A DNA stretch of 64,000 nucleotides from Phoebastria nigripes (lineage: Eukaryota; Chordata; Aves; Procellariiformes; Diomedeidae): NCBI GenBank assembly GCA_035582835.1, contig JAYKAV010000500.1, positions 691,144 to 755,143 of the forward strand, given 5' to 3'. The notes under the pieces are model-generated. The model ran no database searches, was not told where the DNA came from, and saw only the letters and a list, made by a program, of their open reading frames with translations. A program made the translations under genes and the position numbers. Shown piece after piece: positions 54,801 through 64,000 of this stretch (within the stretch, counting starts at the first letter, position 1; every line of letters begins with the position of its first letter).

Positions 54801-57800
54801 GAAGTTCAGATATAGTATCATCAGTTCGGAGACCTATGAGTGATCCTGGGTGGAACAGACGTCCTGGTAATGAGGAGAGGGAGCTTCCTATGCCGACCAC
54901 CAACACTGGAGCAGCTGTTCTGGTGGCTGCATCTCAGTCATCATCTTCATCTCCTAGTAAAGACTCCTCTAGGGGAGAGGTAAGGCTTCGATTTATCATT
55001 TTATTTTTTTCTAGCATGTCCACTTTATTTATGCATTTAATGCCAGAAGGCTGGTATTAAATGTGTTTAGCCAAGCATTAACAAATGCACTTTTGTTACC
55101 TTTTAAACGCTGGCCAATAATGTTTTACAAGCTAAAGCTACAGATGTTCAGAGTGGCTTAAATTAATCTGGCTTCTCTTAAATTTACTGGATGAGCTTTA
55201 CTTGATTTGGTGGGACTTCAGAAATAGATTTGTGATAGTGTTTAAATTTAAAATGCTGCAGCATCCTGAAAAGTAATTTTCTTTAAAAAAGAAATAAGTG
55301 AAATCTAAGTTTCTTCATGTCTTTGGTTTTGCATTTATAGGCTGCTCTCTTCAGGAGGGATATTTCTAACTTAATCTGCTATGGCTTTCTGTAGTTCTGT
55401 TTTTACAGTCGATGTAGCATAACCTGATGTCGAGGAGAAATTTTGTCTTTACACTTGATATGGTAGATGCTCAAATGTAGACTCTGCCCTTCTATAGATT
55501 GAGGAACGAAAAGACAGTGATGATGAGAAGTCTGACAGAAACAAGCCCTGGTGGAGGAAACGTTTTGTGTCTGCCATGCCCAAAGGTAGGATTATGTCTA
55601 TCCGGTTTTGGTACTTCCGTAAGAGTGCATGCTGCCTTTATTCTGTCTTTAGTCACTTTTACGGAAAGTTTTTACAGTTCCACTTTGAAAAGCTGACCAG
55701 ACTGACATAGATTTGTTACAGAGTAATAGCTGCCCTGTTTAATTTTGAGAAATAAAGGATTCTTATTTACAGAATTGCAAGTGTTGCAGTAAAGAGAGAA
55801 TTACTGAAATACAAAGTATGCAGTACCTATGAAGAGGTGTGTAAGCTGAAACAAATTTGGTTAGACATTGTGTTATCTTAATCATTCGGTAACCTTGGAA
55901 TCCTTATGTGAGGCCAGTCATTTCATAGTTGTATGGTATTAACTTCATTGCAGCTTCACTGAGAACTAGTCTTAATTCTCTACGGATGGTAGCGTGCTAG
56001 TTGAAGAATGTTGATAACTTTAGGATATCTCTTGTAACACAGCATGAGTGGAAATTAGACTTTGGCTATTTACAAAGTAAAGCTTGTTCAAGATAATATT
56101 TGGCTTTCATGTTGTGAATAATGACAACTGGGGATGGAACAATGTGTACAATATTAGTTATTCTTGCCTTTTTTTAAAACAAACTTTCAGTTAGAAAAGA
56201 ACCAATGTAATTCTTGCAGTCTCTGTGTAACTTCAGATAATGATACAGTATTTCAATACCACTTTGTTTGCTTTTCCATTTCATGATGTGCTGTCTTTGT
56301 GTCTTCTCCCTGAACTTACTAGTGGGAAGGAGTTGCCAGAAAAGATCCATGTCATTATGACCAATATTTGAGTTAGGACTATTGGCTAAACTAAAGTATA
56401 AATAAAAATGGGGAGCTACCTGACTCCCTTTCCTAGTAATTGCCTAGAACGTACTGTACCTGGAAGGCAGAACTGTTCTGCCTGGCGCATGTCTGTTAAA
56501 GGTAGAGCTTACTACATATGATCACAGTACAGTTCTGCTCCACCTCATAGATAGGCTTATGCTTTTATTGAAGTTTATTTGATGACAAACTTCTGCATTA
56601 GCCACTTTCTTAAAGTTTCTTCAATCTGGCCATTATCTCAGAATAGTCTTTGATAAGGTACCTTGCATTTTCAGCTCCTATTCCATTTAGAAAGAAAGAA
56701 AAACAAGAAAAAGACAAAGATGACATGGTGCCTGACAGATACTCAACACTTCAAGGTATGTGAATAATGTCATCATAGTAATTTTCTCTCATAAAATGCC
56801 CTTTCGAGTTCCAGAGTGCCCACCAGGTATGTATTTACAGAAAGGTATATGCTATTGTAGTTAATGTTCACAACTGGCTTTCTGAATAAGAAAGTGGATA
56901 AAGACTTCTTGCCTTGAAGACTGTTTTTAAATTGTCATGCTTCTGTCAATGTGTATTGTACTGGATTCTCGACTCAAGTCTTTGCTTTTCCCCCCCCCCC
57001 CCCTCATTATAAAGCTTCTGTCCTTATCATAGCTGAGCTGTAAGGATAGCTGCAGACACGTTCCTGTAGTAATTACTTAAGTGTTAAATTAAACATGATT
57101 TGAACCTGGGTGTTTAGTTTTCTGTTTGCCTAATCATTTCTAGAAGTCTTCAAATATGCAAGAACCATTTGTGTATACAGTATAAATATGCTAACGATCT
57201 GGCTTTATTTGTTCACTTTCATTGTACTTTTTTTTGCTGCTTTTGCTTCAGACTTTATAAATATATTTGAATTGTGGTTACATGGAACACAAGCAGCTAT
57301 TTGTTTGTTGTGTCTAAAAACAGAGTCCAAATGTCTAGGTCTAAATTTTTGTATTTGCTTTCAGTTGGCACAATACAAGGTTAATTCCTGTTGTTTTTAA
57401 TGGTCGTTTCAGATGATCCCAGCCCAAGGATCAGTGCACAGGCACAAGCTGCGGAGGACATTCTGGACAAATACAGGAATGCAATTAAGCGAGCCAGTCC
57501 TAGTGAAGGAGCCATAGTAAACTATGACGGTACAGGTAAGAACCTGGCTTTTATAATCATCACCAACATAGTTTCTCCCCCTTAAAGATAAAAACACTTC
57601 AGTATTCTAGACAAACGTTAGTACTAACAGCTGAACAATGTGAGCTCTAAATCAGGAACATTTGTCAAATAATCTGTGGGACAGGCCCTCAGAGACTGGG
57701 AATTAAATCAGTATTCCCAAGGACAGCTCTTTCATATTGCCATCAAGGTGGTTGTTTGTTAATAGCACATCTCTTAACAGTTTTTTGTTTTGGTGGGTCT

Positions 57801-60800
57801 TTTTTGGTTTTTGTGGGGTTTTTTTTTGGTTTTTTGTTTTGTTTTTTTTTTTTTTTTAATGGATACTGAAGAAGTATATTGCCTTTCAGAACTGATGCAA
57901 TTTCTTCTTAGTGACTTGTAGACTGTATATTTTTAATATACTTTTTTCACTTACTCAGAACAAGTTGTTTTATTTGCTGTCTCCATTCCCTCCCTGACCT
58001 TAGAATAACAAGAAGAAAATGGAGAATATTAGTCTAGTTTCTTCTTCTGACTCCTCTCTTCAAGTGTAATGTTGGCTTTTTCATTTCCATAGAGACTGTT
58101 GGGGATGGTGAGAGTATGCATGACTCTCCACGTGATGAGGCTTTGCAAAACATGTCTGCAGATGATCTCCCAGACTCTGCAAGTCAAGTAGCACAGCCAC
58201 AAAGTTCTGCTTTCTCCTATAGGTAAATATATTTGCAGGTTTAGTCTTACCCACAAAGTAGAACTGAAGCCATGTGATTGGTTCCCACAAAAATCTTAAT
58301 ATGGATTAATTGTAAACTTTTATGTGCTTTTAGTTTTAAGCATCTCAAACTGTCATATTTCTACTGATGAAGGGGGGATGTTGTAACCTGAGAGGACAGA
58401 GCAGTTCAGTGTTAGGGAAATTCCTTTGAAACTGGTCTAGGTGCTATATCAAAAGAACTGATATTCTAAAGTCTTGACAACATTGGTGTATTAAAATTAT
58501 GTTAAATAACTTTTAGGCAGTATTAAAAAAAACAAACAAAAAAACCAAAAAGTCAAGACTTCTTACTGAAGAAGCAGACCTTGCACCAACTTTGTTAAGA
58601 AAATATTTTTCCTCTTTAAGGGATGCAAAGAAGAAATTGAGATTGGCTCTTTGTTCAGCAGATTCTGTTGCCTTCCCAATGTTGACACATTCAACAAGGA
58701 ATGGTCTACCAGATCACACAGACCCTGAAGGTAAATGTTCTTTAGGCATACAGATATTCTGTATTGTATGTGCCTCTTCTTTTCCCCTGTCTAATGGCAC
58801 TTGTACTGCACCATTTATGGTAACTTCTGTTTGGCATAGATATAGAAGGCATAGGCCGCCTTTTGCCCCCCAAAATGTTTTCTTTCTTACTCCACAAACA
58901 AACCTTCCAACTAAATCTAGTTTAATTTTTTTGTAATGAAGTATCTCAGATACAGTGCAGGCAGAGCCTGAAGCTGTAGAATAGACTCCCAAAATACAAG
59001 TACTGTTGGGAGTTGTGCTACAGTACTAATAGAGTAACTTGAATGATTTACTGAGTCTTTACGTTGACTTAGTATATGTGTCTTGTGTTTGCATCCCTCC
59101 ATTCATTCTAGGTTTATTTGCAGGCAGGTGAATTTGTCACCTTATCTGGTCATCTTCACGTTTCAGAATGGTTCTAAACACTAAATAAGATAGCGATATG
59201 AAAACTTATCCCTTGATATCTGGAAAATTCAAAAAGACTTATTAAATTGTTGTTAAAATAACATTTATTGCCTAATGTACAGAAGTTTTGTTTTAAACTG
59301 TTAGGTGTTTCCCATATTCAAAACCAGTTTTATTTTCATCTTGCCTACATTTCTTTTCCGTAATAGTTTTCCTTTGTTCTTTATTAGATAATGAAATTGT
59401 GTGCTTCTTGAAAGTTCAGCTAGCTGAAGCTATTAACCTCCAAGACAAGAACTTGATGGCCCAGCTGCAAGAGACAATGCGATGTGTAAGCCGCTTTGAT
59501 AACAGGACCTGTCGAAAGCTGCTGGCATCTATTGCGGAGGACTATAGGTAGTTTGTTCAGTATCTTATTATTAATGGGTTTCCAAATGCATATATTTATT
59601 CACTAGCAGATTGGGAAGATCCCTTTTGGTTTAAACTGTACTTTACCAAATCAGGTTATTACATCTCCACTTCCCCACAAAATGATGGAGTTGTTTCACC
59701 TATCTGCGAATGGCTTAAAAAAGCTTGGACCTTAAGTCAGGTCAGATAGCAATAAACTCAGGTTAAATCAATTTGTGGCTAATGTTCAGCTCTAACACAC
59801 AAGAGATGCTGTTTGGAATTTGCTTTAGTCTAGCACTCTGGAGTCCCGCAAGGGCAGTGAATTCAGTCAGAGAAATCTGTATAAGATGGAACTTCCTAAT
59901 TCAGGTGTTATCTTTGTTTCAAAAACAACAGGTTGAAGATTCCTCTTGCACTACAACTTAACAGTTTATAAAGCTGTTAGCCTCTATCTTTATTATGAAT
60001 CTAATGTAGAGCACTCTCTATTTTAGGAAAAGAGCTCCCTATATCGCTTATTTAACTCGATGTCGCCAAGGCCTGCAAACGACACAAGCGCACTTGGAAA
60101 GGCTGTTGCAAAGAGTTCTGCGAGATAAAGAAGTGGCCAACAGATACTTCACTACAGTATGTGTGAGGTTACTGCTAGAGAGCAAAGAAAAGAAAATAAG
60201 GGAGTTTATTCAAGGTAAGATTAATGCAGACTGTGGAATGTTTATATTCCTTTACTCCATATTTAGATGCTGGCTCGGGTTGATGTTTTAAAATACAACT
60301 TCTGATCTGAGGAGCAGATTCCTAAAACGGTTTTTATTTCAGCTGGTGAATTAATGGCTCAAATAGACAGATTACTGTGACTTAACAGTATGTTGTGGCA
60401 GCTAAGCCATGGTAACTGTCTGCCTTTTTCATGGGCTAAGAGAATGAAGGTAATTTGACCTCACTTGGCCTAAAAAGTTATGCTAAATCATATTATCTAG
60501 CATCTGCCCCATGGAAGAAGCATGAATACTATTAATTATTTTAGATCTACTGATAAATGATAAATTAAGTTGCAGCATTCAGTCCTCACTACAGAACCTG
60601 TGGTTGTACCTTGGAAGATATGGGGAATAGTAGTAGTATGAATCAAATGAATCAAAGATTAAAAAATATCATAGCATGAGGGATATCGGCACCAGGAAGA
60701 CAACTCTATCAAAACAGAGTCACTTAAACCAAACTATTTCTATGTTCTCTATGCACATACCTGACTTAATGAAGTACATTAGAAATTTGGAGTCAGTTCT

Positions 60801-63553
60801 TGCTCCTGGAGCATATAGTGCTGCATATTAAATGTTCCTGAATAGGCTGGAATTAATATGAGAACTTGTATCTACTGGGATTAAAGTTCTGGTAATAAGA
60901 TTCAGTGACCCAGGAATGAGTTAAAGCCCTTTCATTGGACAGAAAGGAGACAGCTATTTCTGGATGATCTAAAAGAGAAATTGGCAACTGTGGCGTTTAG
61001 GCTGCTGGCAGATGTGAGTGGCAGTTGTCTTCTGGTGCAGAGTGCTATAAATATGAAGCCGATGAATGGCCAGTGATTTGGTCATGCTGCATTAACTTGG
61101 CTGCATCACTTATTCTGTATTTTGTAGATAAATATGAATGTTGCAACTATGCATACTTAATAAAGGTAGGGGTAGGAAATGGTACGCATGGGTTTTCTTG
61201 ATATCATCCCTGCCCCTGTCCTCCCCCCCTTCAGCATCTGACAACTTCGCGTGCGCTGGTTCCTCCCAGCGACTGTTCTAGTGATTGTTCTGGGTGTTAT
61301 CTCTGTGGGTGGCTGGAAAGAAGGCATAAGAACTGGTACTGCAGAGGAAGTGATTAACACGCTATCAAGTAGAGTATTTTGACCATATGCTTTGCTAAAT
61401 GTGTTCTATATGCTTTTCCTTTAATTCCTCCATTTATTTCAAGTGTTCCTGCTTGTATTTCTCTTACTGGGGCCTGGGCAAAACAGAGCCTCAGTGCTGC
61501 CTGGCAAGAAGCCTGAGGTAGATTTTGGGCTCATCTTTCCAGAAAAACCTATCAGAAATAATGTTTTTTACTTAACTGAATGTTCTCTCTCTTTTTACTT
61601 TCTATCAGATTTCCAGAAACTCACAGCAGCAGATGATAAAACAGCACAGGTTGAGGATTTTCTTCAGTTCTTATATGGGGCTATGGCTCAGGATGCCATA
61701 TGGCAGAATGCCAGTGAAGAACAGCTTCAGGATGCACAATTAGCTATAGAACGCAGTGTGATGAATCGTATTTTCAAACTTGCATTCTACCCTAATCAGG
61801 ATGGAGATATTTTGCGTGACCAGTAAGTTAATGTAATTTGAAGTACCTGGTTTCTCTTTTGCAGTTGGTGCAGATGGAAGCTGTGCAGTCTTCATGTGAC
61901 AGACTTGACTAAATCAGCCATGCCATACAAACTCATGTTTTCTTTCAGAATGTTTTGTAAAAGAACAAGGAAGTGCTTTAGCATCATGTGCAAAAGTTTG
62001 TGTTTGCAACAAACTGCTAGAACAGAATAAAATTGTAAATGTAATGACTTAGGATACAGGCTTTCAGATCTGCAAGTGTGTATGCTGAGAGAATGATCAA
62101 AATCTGCTTCAGGACTCCTTCCATTTTCTGTTTTGGTACAGTATTTTCCATGCATTTGGGGTTTTTGGTTTTCGTGTTTTAGAACATCTGCTGTTTGAAT
62201 GCTCTACTGGCTGTGTGGTTGTACTTGATTGTATTCTCCTCATCTCTTATTGACCTGGTGTCCATTAGCTGTAGGACCATCATGATTATATGCATTCCTG
62301 AAGATCTCTCTTGTAGTATCAAACTTAAAACTAGTGGGAAACCACAGGGGACTACTGGCTGGCTGCTGCTTACTTTTCACTCTTGTTTTTTGTGTTTGTT
62401 TTCAGGGTCCTTCATGAGCACATACAGAGGTTATCTAAAGTAGTGACTGCAAACCACAGAGCACTTCAGATACCGGAGGTAACAACTTCTCCTTTCCTTC
62501 ACTTTCATATGTGTGCCGGGGTCCTTGGTTTTGATTGTGTTTGGGATGAGGAGAGGGTTGTTTTGTTTTACACTTAGAAGCATTGCTTTTCTATCTGTGA
62601 CAGCTGAAATATCCTGCAGGAAAAAGTGCTATACCCATGCTTTGGTATATTCCACTGACTGATCCTTCCAGATTCATTTTTTTCTGATTTTGCCACCTCT
62701 GTCCTGATAGTAAGACTTAAGAACTAATACTACACTGCACTAAGATGCAGTAACTTTCTGATAATTTGCTTCAAAAGACAAGATTTGAATCCTTTATGCT
62801 TCTAATGTGATTCATATGCCATAGCTGTGGTTTACAGCTGTCGTTAACTTTCTGAACTAGCCAGAATTAGTGGAACCTTGCAGATCTGTGAATTTGCCCA
62901 GTGCTTTCACTTTTCTCATGGTTAATAGGATAACTAAAAGCAGGTTGGTACGCCTAAGAAGTCTGTCAGAGGCTGGATGTTTGCAGCTTTCCTAGTTCTC
63001 AATTCAGCAGTTGAACTGTGTGACTCAAAACTGTGAGTGTTCATAAAGCTGCTGATATGGAAGACTGAGACATACAGCTCTACCTTCATTTGAAACAGTG
63101 TACTGGAGAAGTCGGGGAGAAGTACAGGCTAATTATATTAGTTACACATAGAGTGCTGGCTCCTTGTAGTTTTTTATTGTAACACAGCAGGAAGCTGCTT
63201 TCATTGTGAGTGTAACGTAACCACCTTGACTTAAAGCTTCCCATTTCTCCGGAGCCTTGCTCCTGCCTGCAAGTCTCTGGTACTTCAGATCCTCTGTGGT
63301 GCACACTAGTAGCTTGGACAAACAAGAACTGGCAGCATGTTGGGTTTTTTCCTAGGTATATCTCCGGGAGGCACCATGGCCATCTGCACAGTCTGAAATC
63401 CGCACAATAAGCGCTTATAAAACCCCCCGAGACAAAGTACAGTGTATCCTGCGAATGTGTTCAACCATCATGAACCTGCTCAGTCTGGCAAATGAAGATT
63501 CAGTACCTGGGGCAGATGATTTTGTTCCTGTTCTGGTCTTTGTCCTCATAAAG
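42885..63553 (+). CDS. GAPVD1: GTPase-activating protein and VPS9 domain-containing 1 (GAPex-5), 3'-partial
   Basis: GAPVD1 is a cytosolic/endosomal Rab5-family exchange factor with an N-terminal RasGAP-like domain. It acts in endocytosis, receptor trafficking and GLUT4 traffic. Coding exons: 42885-43069 (exon from 42854), 43475-44318, 45549-45635, 46621-46755, 46877-47066, [47977-48057 cassette], 48892-49052, 49956-50085, 50991-51116, 51943-52116, 52423-52563, 53080-53214, 53792-53911, 54403-54480, 54606-54979, 55498-55585, 56675-56755, 57413-57535, 58093-58222, 58621-58730, 59388-59547, 60027-60214, 61609-61822, 62406-62478, 63356-63553. Every junction is phase-consistent, giving 1415 residues without the cassette or 1442 with it. 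The start MVKLDIHTLAHHLKQERLY is the family N-terminus. About 50 C-terminal residues (the end of the VPS9 domain) lie beyond the window. Confidence 0.97.
43475..44318 (+). CDS. GAPVD1: GAPVD1 RasGAP-domain exon
   Basis: An unusually large internal exon (844 bases) encoding most of the RasGAP-like domain, about residues 62-343. It contains RRLLRRGTCAFSILFKLF and the RasGAP signature region LLLACFICPAIVNPEQYGI. The next two exons (45549-45635 and 46621-46755) complete the domain. Conservation with human is near-complete as I remember it. Confidence 0.95.
47977..48057 (+). CDS. GAPVD1: GAPVD1 in-frame cassette exon (27 codons)
   Basis: An 81-base exon with acceptor atccag and donor G|gtgggt, phase 1 at both ends. 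It can therefore be included or skipped without changing frame. It encodes GQQLAAITAWDTSATNLSAH and continues ITLVTPF. A corresponding optional segment exists in human GAPVD1 isoforms as I remember. Skipping joins NRLPI directly to ATRSRSR. Confidence 0.8.
51117..51942 (+). other. GAPVD1: GC-AG intron of GAPVD1
   Basis: The exon ends ...GAACAAG and the intron begins GCAGGT, while the next exon starts CCACAACTCAGGAT after an AG. Only this GC donor gives the conserved EHEQATTQDNLDD. The nearby GT four bases further on would shift frame. The intron also contains the CR1 fragment. Confidence 0.9.
51470..51630 (+). mobile_element. Degenerate CR1 LINE 3' fragment
   Basis: The sequence CTGGAACAGGTTGCCC, followed by GAGGTTGTG, a CCTTGGAGATACTCAAAAC stretch, GAGCAACCTG, and GGGGGTTTGGACTTGAATGATCT near 51580-51603, follows the bird CR1 3' UTR in order. 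It is diverged and the terminal octamer repeats are not evident. This is the clearest class-specific repeat in the window and points to a bird (or at least a sauropsid). Confidence 0.85.
56990..57003. repeat. C14 homopolymer
   Basis: A run of 14 C residues in a GAPVD1 intron. It is a simple tract, possibly of uncertain length. Confidence 0.9.
57780..57860. repeat. G/T-only low-complexity tract
   Basis: About 80 bases almost entirely of T and G, with T runs broken by GG or GGGG and ending in T18 before AATGG. It lies in the GAPVD1 intron between exons 57413-57535 and 58093-58222. Confidence 0.8.
59388..63553 (+). CDS. GAPVD1: GAPVD1 VPS9-region exons
   Basis: Exons 59388-59547, 60027-60214, 61609-61822, 62406-62478 and 63356-63553 encode the helical region and the VPS9 Rab5-GEF domain. 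They include LQKLTAADDKTAQVEDFL-like sequence, DAQLAIERSVMNRIFKLAFY, ALQIPEVYLREAPWPSAQSE and SVPGADDFVPVLVFVLIK. The last is the conserved VPS9 core, with the ADDFVPVL segment carrying the catalytic-site Asp in this family. The reading frame leaves the window at donor AAG|gtgagt (63553), so the final exon is not included. Confidence 0.94.
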
Positions 63554-64000
63554 GTGAGTTCTTCTGCAAAGATCACAAACCCCAGCTAATTCTTGATATA
63601 AACAAGCAAATTTTAGGACGAAAAATAATGCATTTGGGTAACTGGGAGCATGCTAGACTCAAAACCTCTAATTCAGCAGGTTTAAGTAGAAACATCAGAA
63701 ATGTGGTCACAGTTATGGCTTTTGATTCCAAGCAAACTTTGCATTTGTAACCAAGGAAATAAGAGGTGCAGGCATTGTGTGTGGAGTAGGGTTTTTTTGA
63801 GGTGTGTCCACCAGCAGCTGTCATCTGTGCCTGCTTGATGTTGTCCTCTTTCAGGACCAAGATCCACACTAGGACTGACTTGCATTGTCTTGCTGACCCT
63901 TTTTGACATACGAGTGTTTGGAGAATGGTCTGTCATATATAAGATGCTAAAACAATAGGCTTTTCCATGTGTTGAAATCCTTGATGGCTTTTATAGATTC

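Overview
This is a 64-kb stretch of vertebrate nuclear DNA, almost certainly from a bird. The reasons are split genes with GT-AG introns, compact introns, CpG-island promoters, one recognisable degenerate CR1 LINE tail (about 51470-51630), and an HSPA5/BiP protein of the form I remember from birds. It carries six protein-coding genes, all housekeeping genes of secretory, endosomal or cytoskeletal biology. There is one 470-base assembly gap (24728-25197) and about twenty isolated single N positions.

Layout, left to right. GOLGA1 (golgin-97, + strand, 785-12330) lacks its 5' exons, which lie left of the window. ARPC5L (Arp2/3 subunit 5-like, - strand, 16205-20096) is tail-to-tail with GOLGA1. 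PPP6C (protein phosphatase 6 catalytic subunit, - strand, 20905-24614) ends only about 200 bases from the ARPC5L start. RABEPK (Rab9 effector p40, + strand, 25198-27428) is head-to-head with PPP6C, and its N-terminal exons fall in the gap. HSPA5 (BiP/GRP78, - strand, 28883-32710) is tail-to-tail with RABEPK. GAPVD1 (GAPex-5, + strand) has a CpG-island start near 36.1-36.6 kb and coding exons from 42885 to 63553, with its last exon(s) to the right.

Biology: golgin-97 (trans-Golgi tethering), RABEPK (endosome-to-TGN transport), GAPVD1 (Rab5-family exchange and endocytosis) and ARPC5L (branched actin) are all trafficking factors. HSPA5 is the ER chaperone and PPP6C a soluble Ser/Thr phosphatase. 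Exon boundaries were read from splice sites and checked by reading-frame continuity across every junction. PPP6C reassembles to exactly 305 codons and HSPA5 to 651.

Most notable observations: an AT-AC U12-type (minor spliceosome) intron in ARPC5L with an exact donor and branch site; a gene order implying an inversion relative to human 9q33.3, with its breakpoint in the short ARPC5L-PPP6C gap; an evenly spaced ladder of ER-stress-type elements plus a perfect three-unit heat-shock element upstream of HSPA5; a GC-AG intron and an in-frame cassette exon in GAPVD1; and a 96-base coiled-coil exon in GOLGA1 that I do not remember from human golgin-97. I found no undescribed biological system, and no CRISPR array, bacterial operon, virus or tRNA.
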